Position numbers and translations under genes: made by a program. Positions 48,288 through 58,996 of a DNA stretch of 64,000 nt are shown here, in pieces. Every line of letters starts with the position of its first letter. The first letter of the stretch is position 1. Location: NCBI RefSeq assembly GCF_004664715.2, contig NC_051070.1, positions 71,304,200 to 71,368,199 of the forward strand, written 5' to 3'. The notes below the pieces were generated by a model. It saw only the letters and a list, made by a program, of their open reading frames with translations. It was not told the origin of the DNA and ran no database searches. Source of the stretch: Peromyscus leucopus. Its lineage: Eukaryota > Chordata > Mammalia > Rodentia > Cricetidae.

Positions 48288-48455
48288 TGTTCTTCCAGCC
48301 TGGGATCAGGACAGACTCGCAATCTCTTGCCAAGTCAGCTGTTTGTATTTCGAGGTAGTCCCCTTTTCTCTAACAGTTAGAGTAGCTTCTTGTGTTATCT
48401 ATGCAGCCAATAAGAAAACAAATGCTTCAGTTCTCTCCTATTCCACCAGAATGCA

Positions 48456-48472
48456 ATGCCATCTTGTGGCCA
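48456..48472 (-). promoter_or_regulatory. CTCF-like motif upstream of the TRAV10-like gene
   Basis: Minus-strand TGGCCACAAGATGGCAT, a good CTCF core, 169 bp upstream of the live leader ATG, between it and the relic leader. Confidence 0.65.
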
Positions 48473-48726
48473 CATCTCTAATTACTGAATGCTGTGAATG
48501 AATGTTCTACAAACATAAACAAGTCCAACAAAGTGACCTTAGACCAAAGACTACAATGCAGAGTCAATATGTAGAGATTGGGGGTGGTTCTTTACATACT
48601 ACTGGGTCATTATTAGTAAGTTGGAGAAAGGTACATACATGTTCTTGGTGTTGTTTAATGACATTTAAAATAAAAATGTCACTATGATCCATGAACTATG
48701 TTCATGATCCCAAATCTTAATCTCAT

Positions 48727-48825
48727 AGTCCATCAACAGCAATAAGAATGGGAATAAAATGTTAATGGATGTCTTCAATATTCTTCCTGCCTGGGATCAA
48801 TGTAAACTTGTAATCTCTTATTTGC
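48727..48825 (-). pseudogene. Relic TRAV10-type leader exon and proximal 5' flank
   Basis: On the minus strand this aligns with the leader exon and about 45 bp of 5' flank of the live TRAV10-like gene (48236-48330). Shared features include TGGACT at the exon end, GAAGACATC at the start and CCTGGGATCA in the flank (plus-strand wording). The start codon is changed to TTG (48778-48776) and the splice donor GT is mutated to AT. No V exon follows: the next 440 bp is the 5' flank of the live gene. It is best explained as a tandem duplicate that later lost its V exon. Confidence 0.75.
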
Positions 48826-48965
48826 AGTCCCTTATGTACAAATGGAAGAAAAATTTTAATTTTCAGTCAACACTGTCATAATTTTTCTGCTTAGGAAAGG
48901 GGATGAAAGGGCATGGCAGAAAGGAAGGATGGCTGGAGTAACAACTAACACTAAGGACGTTTGAA

Positions 48966-48967
<2 letters not shown>

Positions 48968-49018
<51 letters not shown>
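48968..49018. repeat. (GT)n microsatellite
   Basis: About 50 bp of GT. Confidence 0.95.
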
Positions 49019-49019
<1 letters not shown>

Positions 49020-49021
<2 letters not shown>

Positions 49022-49830
49022 GAAGTTATTCTACACAGGTAATACTTCTTCCAGAATCCATAGGTATGGGGTACATCTCCCAGAGTTAGTGACAGTCATA
49101 GAGACCCATAGAACAATGTAACCTATTTACCATTGCACTTGGTCATCCGCCAGAACTTGAAGACAAGGCCACATTGCTGAAGACACTACACACTTTAGTC
49201 ACAGGACTTAGAGCAATCAAGCCAGTGCTAATCAGGAAGCTTCCTCCTTACTGACTCCAACTCAGTGCAACTCAGACTATTAGGAGACCAAAGTCCACAA
49301 CAGTCCTAATGATCTGTGAACCCTGAGAGCTATAATAATGATTAATATAGCAAAATATGTCCATGGTCATGAGTGCTATAAATGGTAAGGAAGTGGCCAG
49401 CCAGTTTCTGATTGGTCTGCTCCCCAGGAGAAAAGTGAATGCCTGGTGCTATAAATCTGTCCAAGAACCTATGCCTGTGGAGTTTATAGGCCCCAGGGGA
49501 AATTTTACTAGCATTGTTTTTGCTAAATTGACATAGTATCAAATTTCCCTCTACTTTCACCATATCCATAGATTAGTGCAGCAGTCAATCCTAGTTAGAG
49601 AAGAGTTCTTGTGCAGCAGATAGTAGTTTGTATTCACCAGCATTAATATGATATTAGACTCACAACTGGTCAAAGTGTTAAGATTAAGTGTCTGTGAAAC
49701 ACACAGCTAGAACTATATCATCTATATCACAACATTTCCCAAAAGGCTCAGGAAACACCACAATAGTTTGTATAGAGTGGTTGTAAAAGCCGTAAGTCAG
49801 AGATGACTAGTACTTCAGGATATTATTATA
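49020..49830 (+). mobile_element. L1 3'UTR fragment
   Basis: Wording such as AAGAACCTATGCCTGTGGAG and GGTCAAAGTGTTAAGATTAA fits L1 3'UTR. It follows a (GT)n tract. Confidence 0.5.
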
Positions 49831-50144
49831 CTTAGGAAGCCATAGTGGTTGTGGTTGCCAGGAACAAGAAGATCTGAATGTGATTAAATCAGTCAACATT
49901 GTGACATAGAGTGAGGGGGGGGCTTATGAGCCCCCACCAGTAGCTGAGGAGCCATATTAGTGGTTGATAGCTTCTATGGAAGAGAGAGTCAGTCTGCTTC
50001 AGTAATATGATATCTGGTAAGTTGATGATGCTTTTTTGGGTGCCCCACCCCCATTTTTATGTGGACAGCACAAATCCAATTTGATGAGTAATTAAAAAAA
50101 AACCTACATGAAGTTGAAGGAGATTTGAAGGGAGGACCTGAGGA

Positions 50145-50345
50145 AAGCTTTTTGGTTTTGTTTGTTTGTTTATTGGTTGGTTGGTTGGTTGGTTGATTTA
50201 TTGAGACAAGGTTTTTCTGTGTAGTCCTGGCTGTCCTGAAGCTTACTATGTAGACCAGGTTGGCCTCGAACTCACAAAGATTCACCTTCCTCTGCCTTCC
50301 AAGTGCTGGGATTAAAGGTGTGCACCACCACCCCACCCCCTGGCA
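50145..50345 (-). repeat. B1 SINE, antisense
   Basis: Reverse B1 wording (GAGACAAGGTTTTTCTGTG, GTTGGCCTCGAACTCACAAA, GTGCTGGGATTAAAGGTGTG), preceded by a TTTG/TTGG tract that is the reversed A tail. Confidence 0.88.
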
Positions 50346-50509
50346 AGACTGAACTTTTTTAAAATGTTTGAATTTCAAAGACCGTGGAACTTTTAAAGTT
50401 TTACTGTCCATTATATTCTTATATTATCATGAGATCTTGGGGGAAAAAATAAGAAAGCATACAGTTTAATACTGATGCATTTCTATGTCAAGATGTCAAG
50501 GAATTCACT

Positions 50510-50905
50510 TTACTGGTTACTTTTTGTCAAGTTTACACAAGGTAGTGTCATCTGGGAAGAGGAAATCTCAGCTCCATCAGATTGCCCTATGGGTGTGGAT
50601 ATGGTACATTTAAAAAAAAAAAAAAATGATTGATCTGGAAGGAACAAGGAACTGTGAGTGGTACAACTCATGAAGAGGTCGTCCTGGGTCGTGTAATAAA
50701 GCAAGTTGAGCAAACCACAAACAACAAGCAAGTCAGAAGCGCTACTTCATGCCCTCTGTTTAGTCCCCTACCTCCAGGATTCTGTCTTAAGTTCCTGCCC
50801 TCATTTATTTCATGATGAAGGGTAAATTGTAAGTTGAAATAAACCCTTTCCTCCCCTGTCTTTGGTCCTGGTGTTCATCAAAGCATTATAAAACAAATTA
50901 GAACA
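50510..50905 (+). repeat. Unclassified dispersed rodent repeat
   Basis: TTTGTCAAGTTTACACAAGG, CATCTGGGAAGAGGAAATCTC and GAAATAAACCCTTTCCTCCC are recurring rodent repeat wording. Confidence 0.45.
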
Positions 50906-51472
50906 GTATTGTCAATGCTCCCCCTGAGTGCAGGGACCATAGCACTGTCCCTCATCTACTACCCCACCACACCCAGCAAATCACAGTCTCAAAGACTTAA
51001 TAACTGTGGTGGTGAAGGGGGAATGCAAATTACTCAAGTAAAATAGCTCCTGAGAAGCCGAGGTCTGAGAAAAGAGGATAAAAAGGTAAAATAAAGTAGA
51101 ATTAATGTTCAGGCAGGAAGAGAATTGGGAAATGCAGAAATGAACAAAACCAAAATATTAATAAAAATTGGCAATTTAGCTACAGAAAGAAATAAAACTA
51201 AAATTAAGAGAATTCCATATCCTATTTTACTAATCACAGAGGAAAGCCATTTATATTGAATAATTGCTTTTAATTTTTAACACTGGTCTATTTAGCTCCA
51301 TAGTTTGAAGCATGATTTTTGATGAGTTAATGGCTATACGTTTCTCATTCCTCTAGAATTGCATTTAGGAGAAGGTAGAGAAGCCTCATCATCTAGGATA
51401 TATATGATTGCTTTTTTTATCAGAAATTCTAAGTACACTGGACCATGGAGGAGTCTACATACATTGTTCATT

Positions 51473-51474
<2 letters not shown>

Positions 51475-51508
<34 letters not shown>
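51475..51508. repeat. (TA)n microsatellite
   Basis: About 34 bp of alternating TA. Confidence 0.93.
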
Positions 51509-51510
<2 letters not shown>

Positions 51511-51559
51511 CGTGGCTGGTAAACCCTGAATTGATCCCGCTCCAAAATGTTTATGTTGA

Positions 51560-51890
51560 AGCTAAAACACTAAGAACCTCAGAATGTGACTGTATTCAAA
51601 GACATGGCCTTTAAAAAATAATCAAGGCAAAATAAGGTCAGCTCTAATTAAATAAGTATGATGTTCATATAGGAAGTATAGATGAATATCCTCCTAGAAA
51701 AGCATGTTTGGACCTAGGGATAAAGGGTCATCTACAAGTCCAGAGGGAGGCCTAAGAAGAAACTAATCCTGTGAACTTCCTGATCTTGGATTTATAGTGT
51801 GTAGAAATGTGGAGAAATAAATTTCTGTGGTTGAAGTCTGCCAGTCAGTGATAGTTTTCTATGATAGCCATAGAAAACTATACATTTTAA
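51560..51890 (+). repeat. Possible ancient dispersed repeat
   Basis: GAATGTGACTGTATTCAAAG and GGAGAAATAAATTTCTGTGG resemble an old mammal-wide element. Weak. Confidence 0.3.
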
Positions 51891-52069
51891 TATCATGCTG
51901 TATGAGATCAATTACAAAATCAATTGGCATCATAATCAATCATGCATCGAGAAATCTTTAACATTTTCACATTCTATTCCTTAAACCCATTTTGATGCAT
52001 TTGTTTCCTTGTCTTTGTACTGTGTCTGAAAGCCTAATTATCCTCATAATCTTATTCAGATATTGGGAA

Positions 52070-52275
52070 TGGAGGCTGGATGGCTCAGCAGTTAAAAACA
52101 CTGGCTGCTTTTCCAGAGGACCTAGGTTCAGTTCCCAGCATGCACTTGGCATCTCACAACCATCTGTAACTGTAGTTCTGGGCAATTTGATGCCCTTTGC
52201 TGGCCTCCACAGACACCAGGCTGCACACACTGTGGACAGACATATGTGAATGCAAAACACCCATACACATAGAAT
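52070..52275 (+). repeat. B2 SINE
   Basis: GCTGGATGGCTCAGCAGTTA, CTTTTCCAGAGGACCTAGG, CTCACAACCATCTGTAACTG and an ATAGAATAAAAAC tail. Confidence 0.85.
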
Positions 52276-52304
52276 AAAAACAAAGATAGAGTACATATTA
52301 CTTG

Positions 52305-52545
52305 TATTAGTTACTTTCCTATTGCTGTGATAAAATGTTATCACCAAGACAACTTTGAAAAGAAAGAGTTTATTTGGGGCTTACAGCTTCAGATGTTTAG
52401 AGCCCATGATGGTGGATCAGAGGTGGCAGGCAGCAGGTGGATGAAGCAGCAGCTGAGAGCTTAGATGTTGCTCCAGAAGCAGGAGGCAGAAAGAGGGCAC
52501 ACCAAGAATGACACCAGCAGTATTAAAGCTAAGACATTCTGCCAG
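52305..52545 (+). repeat. Unclassified dispersed rodent repeat, 5' part
   Basis: TTCCTATTGCTGTGATAAAATG and AAAGAGTTTATTTGGGGCTT. It is cut off by the B1 that follows. Confidence 0.45.
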
Positions 52546-52547
52546 TC

Positions 52548-52695
52548 ATTGGGGAAGATGCCTTTAATCCCAACACTAGGGAGGCAGAGGCAGGTGGATC
52601 TCTTTGAGTTTGAGGCCAGCTTGGTATACATAGCAAGTTCCAGGACAGCCAGGACTACATAGAGAAACCCTCTCTCCAAAAAACAAACAAACAAA
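52548..52695 (+). repeat. B1 SINE, host of the solo LTR
   Basis: GAAGATGCCTTTAATCCCAAC, GAGTTTGAGGCCAGCTTGG, CATAGAGAAACCCTCTCTCC and an AAAC tail. Confidence 0.85.
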
Positions 52696-53132
52696 TGCTG
52701 TGTGAGGTTTTGCATGCTGTAAATACGTGTTGCTCTGATTGGTTGATAAATAAGATGTTGATTGGCCAGTAGCCAGGCAGGAAGTATAGGTGGATTAGCA
52801 GACAAGGAGAACTGTGGGAAGGCTGGAAGGCTGAGAGGAGAAGCCAGCCTGCCATCCAGGGAGCAGCATGTAATGGCACACAGGTAAAGCTATGGAACAT
52901 GTGGCAACATACAGATTAATAGAAATGGACTGAGTTTAAATGTAAGAGCTAGTAAGTGGTAGGTCTGAGCTAATGGCCAAGCAGTTTTAATTAATATAAG
53001 CTTCTGAGTGATTATTTTATATATTATTATACATGTCATATATTATATTATATTATTATATTATTATAATGTATATTATAATCACTACAGGGTCCATGGG
53101 TCTGGGCAGTACCAGAGAAAACTTTAGCTACA
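52696..53132 (+). mobile_element. Solo LTR inserted in a B1 A-tail
   Basis: Begins TGCTGTGTGAGG, ends TAGCTACA. Flanked by AACAAA on both sides (52690-52695 and 53133-53138), so it landed in the A-rich tail of the B1 copy just before it. It carries an internal AT-rich expansion near 53015-53085. Confidence 0.82.
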
Positions 53133-53647
53133 AACAAACAATAAAATTATAGAGAAAATTATATTTTTTTCAGATAAAATAATGACAATATGGTGAAAGC
53201 CCTCTGTAAACCAACACTGAAGCAAGTTCTTCCAAAGCTACAGTTTGGTTATCTTTGCATACTGTCTTTTAGATTATGGCTTGACACACAATAGACACAA
53301 ATAATTGCGTTTGTTTAATGCAAAACTGGTAGTTTTGTGGTAACAATATTGGATTTTACTATATGTTTCCTAGTTCGAGAAATATTTGGCAACACAAAAA
53401 ATAAATGGCAATTCATAGAAAGATAATGATAAAAAAACCACTTTTTTTTAAGTGGAAAATTTTGTACTTAATATTAAAAATATGTGTCTATGTATAAAAA
53501 AATTATTTAGAACTATGTAACTATAAAGTCAGGTACAGGGGAACATGACTAAAACCCCAGCTTGTGCAAGATTAGACAGGATAAGTGCCTTCCAAATCTG
53601 AGTTCAAGCTTTGCCTGCCCAGCAAAACTTGTCTAGGGAAGAAAAGA

Positions 53648-53648
53648 C

Positions 53649-53695
<47 letters not shown>

Positions 53696-53734
53696 TAGAT
53701 AGATAGATAGGTAGGTAGATAGGTAGATAGATAG
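53648..53734. repeat. (GACA)n(GATA)n
   Basis: GATA, GACA, GATA and GGTA units in succession, just before an L1 3' end. Confidence 0.93.
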
Positions 53735-55476
53735 CACTATGGGGTGTTACTCAGTTGTTTGATTAAAAATGACATCATTAAATTTGTAGGCCCATGTATG
53801 GAACTAGGAAAACAGAAAACATCCCAAGAGAGAAGCAACCCAGACCCAGAAAGACAAAGATGGTATGTGTTCTGTGGGAGCTCAATTTCAGGTTTCCTAG
53901 TGGCTTTACCCAGTAGGTCTGCATAGAGAAGATGATTGGACCACAGACTAAGTACAGTTGTCTGAGATGGTCTGCACTGGGCTGTGCTGGTGGATATCTT
54001 TTGCTCCACCCCTTGGCATTTCTATAAATACCCTAGGGCAGAGACACTCAGGGCCCAAAGAAATAGATTCCAGACCCTCTCGAGGCTAACCTGTATTTTC
54101 TATCTGTTTCTCCCCCCATTAATCCTTCTATCTAATATTTCCTGCTGCTCCTACTGAAGAGCACTCTGGGAAAATGTGGGTGTCATGGGTAGCCCCCCAA
54201 CAGTACTTGTTTGTAAGTGAATATTAGCAGTTAAGTGAAGGATAATCATTCTACACTCTACAGACCCAGAGAGGCCAAGTAACAAGGGGTACTCGAGAGG
54301 GATGATAGAATTTCCCTGGGAAGGGGAAATATAATAGATTTTGTGGGTGGACTGGGGGCAGGTAGGGGTGGGAACAGGAAGGATCAGGTGAAGGAGGAAA
54401 GGACACACAGAGAGAGGGGGGGTACTAAGAGAGACAACTGGAATTGGTGGGCATTTAGAGAGCAATATGGAAACCTAGTGCAGGGAAACTGCCTGTAACC
54501 TAGAAGGGTGACCCTAGCAAGGACTCATAGTAATGGAGGATATGGAGTCCAAACTGGTCTCCTTGTAACCAGGCTGGTCACTCAGTGGTGGAATTGGGAC
54601 ACCAACCCAGCCACAAGACCTTCTACCCACAACCAGTCTAACCTGCAAGATGCTCTAGGGCAATGGTGGCTCAGTTTGTGGGACTGGCCAACCAATGACT
54701 TATCTAACTTGAGGCCCACACCACAGGGAAGAGCGATGACCACCACTGCCTAGATGGCCAGGATCCAGACGCTGGATAGCTCAGAAACCTAGGGTAGACC
54801 CGAACATGACTGACCCTCACCCCCACCCATGCACGCACACACATGCATGCCAAAAAAAAAAAAATGCAATGAAATGATTCTTAGTGGTATTCTGCTATAC
54901 TCATAGGAACACTGCTTATCCCAGTTGTCATTAAAGAGGTTTCCTCCTGCTGCTGATGGGAGTAGATACGGAGACTCACAGCCAAATATTAGGTGGAGCT
55001 CGGGGAACCTTGCAGAAGAGGGGGAGGAAGGATTGGAGAAGGCAGAGTGGTCTAGGACACCATGAGAACACAGCCCACAGAATCAATTAAACAGGGCTCA
55101 TAGGGGCCCACAGAGATTGAAGTGGCATCCATGGAACCTACATGGTCTGTGCTAGGTCTTCTGCATACATGCTGTGATTGTTTAGTTTCGGTTTTTTGTT
55201 GGAATACTAATGATGAAAATTGGGTGTCTCTATTTGCCTACTCGTGAGCCCCTTTTCCTTCCACTTGGTTGCCTCATCCAGCCTTGATATGAGGATTTAT
55301 GCAGAGTGTTATTGTATCTTATGCTGTGTTCATTTCATAATCACTGCGAGGCCTGCTGTCTTCTGAAGGAAAACTGAGGAGCAGTGGATCTGAGGGAGAG
55401 GGGAAGTAGGGAGATGCTGTGGTGGGCAAGTATTGTGTGAGAGAATATATTTTTTAAATAATAAAAAATAAAAAAG
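53735..55476 (+). mobile_element. L1 3' end with polyA
   Basis: ORF2-terminal wording (GGGGTGTTACTCAGTTGTTTG, GACCCAGAAAGACAAAGATGG), then a long 3'UTR ending in AATAATAAAAAATAAAAAAG near 55476. Confidence 0.75.
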
Positions 55477-55479
55477 TGA

Positions 55480-56435
55480 CGTGATTACACATTCTGTTTG
55501 GCACTGTCTCAGCAGGTACATGATTAGCAAACATTTTCTTCAAATTTGGGATTCTCTGTTCACTTTATCAAGGTGCACTTTAAAGCATAAACATGTTAGT
55601 GCTAAGACTATGACTCAGTAGAGCACCTGCCTTGCATTCAAGATGCCTGCGTTTAGTTCCTAGCACTGACAAAAGTAAAGAATAATTGTTGCATTTTGAG
55701 TCTGGGATCCCTTTTGGTCTTTTGTAATACACTACAGAAAGAAGGAATCCTTCCTTCCATTAACAGGTAAATACCCATCCATTTGACCCTAGTTTTCTTT
55801 TAGGACTGTGAATCTCTTTGGAATAGTTGTCCACTCCATCTAATTCATAGCCTATATTAAGTTTCAAGTCCACCACAATCCAAGTTTCTTTCTCCAACAA
55901 TGTCACCCGATTTCCCTGGTACTTAACTCTTCTTAAGTCTTCTTCATTTGACCTGTTAACAGAATTGAGAACACTCATCTCTTCATCTTAACTCACTTTT
56001 CCCCAGGATCAAAGCACCCAAGATTCAGCATCTTTTTTCTCCATGCAGATCACAACCACAGACCTATTGCACTGAAAAAAAAATAACACTAGAAACAGAA
56101 GGAAGATGCTACAGAATGTGATAAATTTTGGGACAAAAGAATGAAGGAAGTCAAATAAAAATGTCATGAACGTATTTCCTCCGAGATTTCTACTTCTAAA
56201 TTCAGTCAAATGTAAGAATCTTTAGGAATAACAAGTAAACCATTAGACCTAGAGAGGAAGGATAATTAAACCATCTCTTACTGTACTTTACCAGGAAGAT
56301 ATGGAGCATGTGCACCCTTTTAAGCCATGACAATTCCATTAATGACATGAGGTGGATTCCTGGGATAAGAATTATATGGGATGATGAACACATAGACAAA
56401 TTTCAGCAAGAGATTTGTATTTAAGAAATCACAAA
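55480..56435. other. Intergenic, nothing recognised
   Basis: AT-rich DNA between an L1 polyA tail and a SINE. No gene signals seen. Confidence 0.5.
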
Positions 56436-56439
56436 TTCA

Positions 56440-56590
56440 GACAGACTAGTATGGTGGGTCATTCCTATAACTACAGCCCTCTGGGGGTTCAGGCAGGAAG
56501 AAAAGGAATTCAAAGCCAACCTCAGCTTCATAAGGAAGGAGTTCAAGGCCAGCCTGAGCTACTGGAAATCCCATCTCACAAAACAAAAAC
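56440..56590 (+). repeat. B1/B4-like SINE
   Basis: GTTCAAGGCCAGCCTGAGC and an AAAC-rich tail identify a diverged SINE. Confidence 0.55.
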
Positions 56591-56812
56591 AAAAAGGAAA
56601 TCATCATGGTGTGTGACTGCTTTCACTCTTTCTGATCAAGCCTAAGTTAAGGCATGCTCACTTCCTGTTCTCCTAATGTGTTCTTAGTGTTAATTTGCAT
56701 GGTTTACACTGCAGCAGTGTCTGCATGTGTGGTGAGCGTCAACAATAGCAGATCTTCCCCTGGTCCCTAAATGAGTGGTCTCAGACACACTCAGCATCAG
56801 GCCCCTGTGCTG

Positions 56813-56851
56813 AGTTTGTGTTCAGCTCCCCCTGCAGTTTGTGACACTGTG
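56813..56851 (-). other. 23-RSS of TRAV6-like copy 2
   Basis: Heptamer CACAGTG (56851-56845) is perfect. The spacer TCACAAACTGCAGGGGGAGC plus TGA is 23 bp. The nonamer is ACACAAACT (56821-56813), the same as in copy 1. Confidence 0.94.
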
Positions 56852-57330
56852 TCACCCAGAGCACAGTAGTACACAGCCGAGTCTGACTCTTGGACCAAGT
56901 CTTTCTGCAAGTGGAAGGAGGTGGATCCTTCATCATAAGTAGCTTCAAAACCTCGGCTGCTTCCCTTCTCGTTGGCCTTGGAGACTCTGAAGAGGAGCTG
57001 TGGACCTTCTCCGGGATACTGGACATACCAGAACAGGGCTGGGTACTGTTTGGTTTCATAGGAACAGTTCACAGTCAGAGAAGTCCCTTCAGAGAGTGTG
57101 ACTTGACCTTCAGTCTGCGTCACTGAGTCTCCATTGCTCTCCCCTAAAAAGAGAAATTAATAATAACAATTATTGTGGGCCACCTTACTGGTGATCTGTA
57201 TTCTGTCTTATGGGAAAAATTGTCCTTAGAATTTACATCAATATCATAGAACAAGACAGAAGCTCCACATGCCATTCCACTTACCAAACATTAAGAAGAG
57301 TGCAATCGCTAGTCCAGGAGAAAAGTTCAT
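56852..57330 (-). CDS. TRAV6: TCR alpha V gene, TRAV6-like (human TRAV9 type), copy 2
   Basis: TCR alpha-chain variable segment. Leader exon 57330-57285 (MNFSPGLAIALFLMF), donor G|GTAAGT, intron 141 bp, acceptor CTTTTTAG, V exon 57143-56852. The junction codon GGG gives GESNGDSVTQTEGQVTL. Cys23 is in VNCSYETK, Trp41 in LFWYVQYPGEGPQ, and Cys104 in DSAVYYCALGD, the CALGD end also seen in mouse TRAV6 genes. The frame is open. It is a paralogue of copy 1, sharing KGSSRGFEATYDEGSTSFHLQK almost exactly, but lacks the intronic microsatellite. The position matching the CTCF-like motif of copy 1 is a C-rich tract here. Confidence 0.92.
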
Positions 57331-58204
57331 TTTCTGAGCCACTGGCGTGTGTGAATCTTAATTTCTTAAGTTAGGAAAGATTCAGGTTATAGGGAAAGGA
57401 TGAATGTGAGCTGAGAATTAAACAGGAAATACGTGTGTGCTAGGTTGATGCACCATCCCTCTCCCCCCCCCTCCCTCCCGCAACCCCGTTTTAAGCTATT
57501 TGCTAAGCTCAGATGATTGTTGACCTATATTCAAAAAAGTCAGTGATGGAGTGCTACTCTGGGCTCTTTTAATTTGCCTCACACCTGGTAGCTATTGGAT
57601 GGTGCTTCTGTAATCTGAAGAATAGTTGTGATAGGCTTATTGGCACCTTGTCTGTTGTCTTACCTGGGAATGCCATTCCAAACCATTTCTAAGTTCCTTA
57701 TGTAGCCAGTTTTGGCCATGTGGTAATCCACTGGAAAAATCACACAAGCAAGGAATGCCAACACATGTTTAATCACTACCAGATGACTTTGGAGAAAAGA
57801 AACAAACTTTTTCCATTTTATTACCCTACTTTGGACAGATGTCACAAACCTAAAAGATAGCTAACAGATACTTCTTAAATTAATAAATGAATGCTGTTTG
57901 TATAAAGGAATATTTGAAATAGCCATTTGTTTCACATTTGAAACATTTATCATAAGAAACTTAACAATAAAAGTTTTTCAAAGAAAAATGACAATTTTAT
58001 ATTACATATACATTATTGAAAATTTTTAAATATTATAGGATCAGTGACCAGATGTCTATATACCACAGATAGAGCACCAATGACAGACCAAAGTAATGAT
58101 TCCACAGAAGTTCAACTTGGAGAACTGATAAGTTTATTTAGGTTACTTACAGGAGCATGGATGATCTAAAGTCAACCAGCTACAGTCCTCCCCAGCATCT
58201 CACA

Positions 58205-58243
58205 GGTTTGTGTTCAGCTCCCCCTGCAGCCTCAGACACTGTG
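58205..58243 (-). other. 23-RSS of the TRAV9-like gene
   Basis: Heptamer CACAGTG (58243-58237) is perfect. The 23-bp spacer TCTGAGGCTGCAGGGGGAGC plus TGA is followed by nonamer ACACAAACC (58213-58205), one mismatch. A strong signal. Confidence 0.95.
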
Positions 58244-58696
58244 CACTCACAACACAGAAGTACACAGCTGAATCGCTCAGGTGCACAGAGGTCTTCTTCA
58301 AGTGGAAGGAAGATTTACTCTTCTGAAACTCAGCCTCAAAACCATTTACTCCATGAACCACAGGATCTCCTGAAAAGTACCTGAGGAGAAGTTGGAGGCC
58401 TTGGTCATGGTTCTGCTTGTACCAGAAGAGGTAAGGAGTTCCACTGTAGGAATAGTTGCATCTGAGCTCCACTGAGTCTCCTTCGAAGACAGTGACATGG
58501 GCATCAGGCTGGGTAACTGACTGTGCTTGGACCTCTCCTGCAAAATCAATGATAAATCAGTAAATGTGATGGAGAAAAATATTCTTACTAAAATTCAAGT
58601 GACAAAAACAGTGAATCGTGTGCATCTACAAACGATGAAATTTTACTCACCCAGGAAAAAATGTATCCCCAGGAATGAGATGAGGACTAGAAGCAT
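58244..58696 (-). CDS. TRAV9: TCR alpha V gene, TRAV9-like (human TRAV8 type)
   Basis: TCR alpha-chain variable segment, the most 5' V gene in the window. Leader exon 58696-58651 ([15 protein letters not shown]), donor G|GTGAGT, intron 113 bp (shortest of the ten), acceptor TTTTGCAG, V exon 58537-58244. The junction codon GGA gives [15 protein letters not shown]. Cys23 is in LRCNYSYSG, Trp41 in [11 protein letters not shown], and Cys104 in [33 protein letters not shown] is typical of mouse TRAV9 / human TRAV8. The frame is open. It lies about 0.9 kb upstream of TRAV6-like copy 2, and a CTCF-like motif lies 301 bp upstream of the start codon. Confidence 0.92.
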
Positions 58697-58996
58697 GGCT
58701 GAGCCCTGGAAACACCTCTGGTGCCTTTCTGGAAAAGCTTGGCACATGTAGGAAAGCAGCTGCAGTTCTCAGTTCTTGAAGACAAAGGGCACAAAGTTGT
58801 CCAGACACCTTCCTTGTTTAGATAAAATTCTAAAACAACAAACAAAACGCTGCAGAAGTGGTCCTGGTCCTTGTGACTTCCTGGCCTCTGACTGTCTTCA
58901 CTCATCAGTTGTTCTAAGAACTCTACAAGATGCAGGGAGGGACTGAGTTGAAAGTGGGGATCTACTGCAGAAATGGAGGCGGCTAGTCTGTGCAAC

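Noticed and set aside
52070..52275. tRNA-like head of the B2 SINE as a tRNA gene
   Set aside because: It has the SINE body and an A-rich tail and no credible cloverleaf end, so it is a retroposon.
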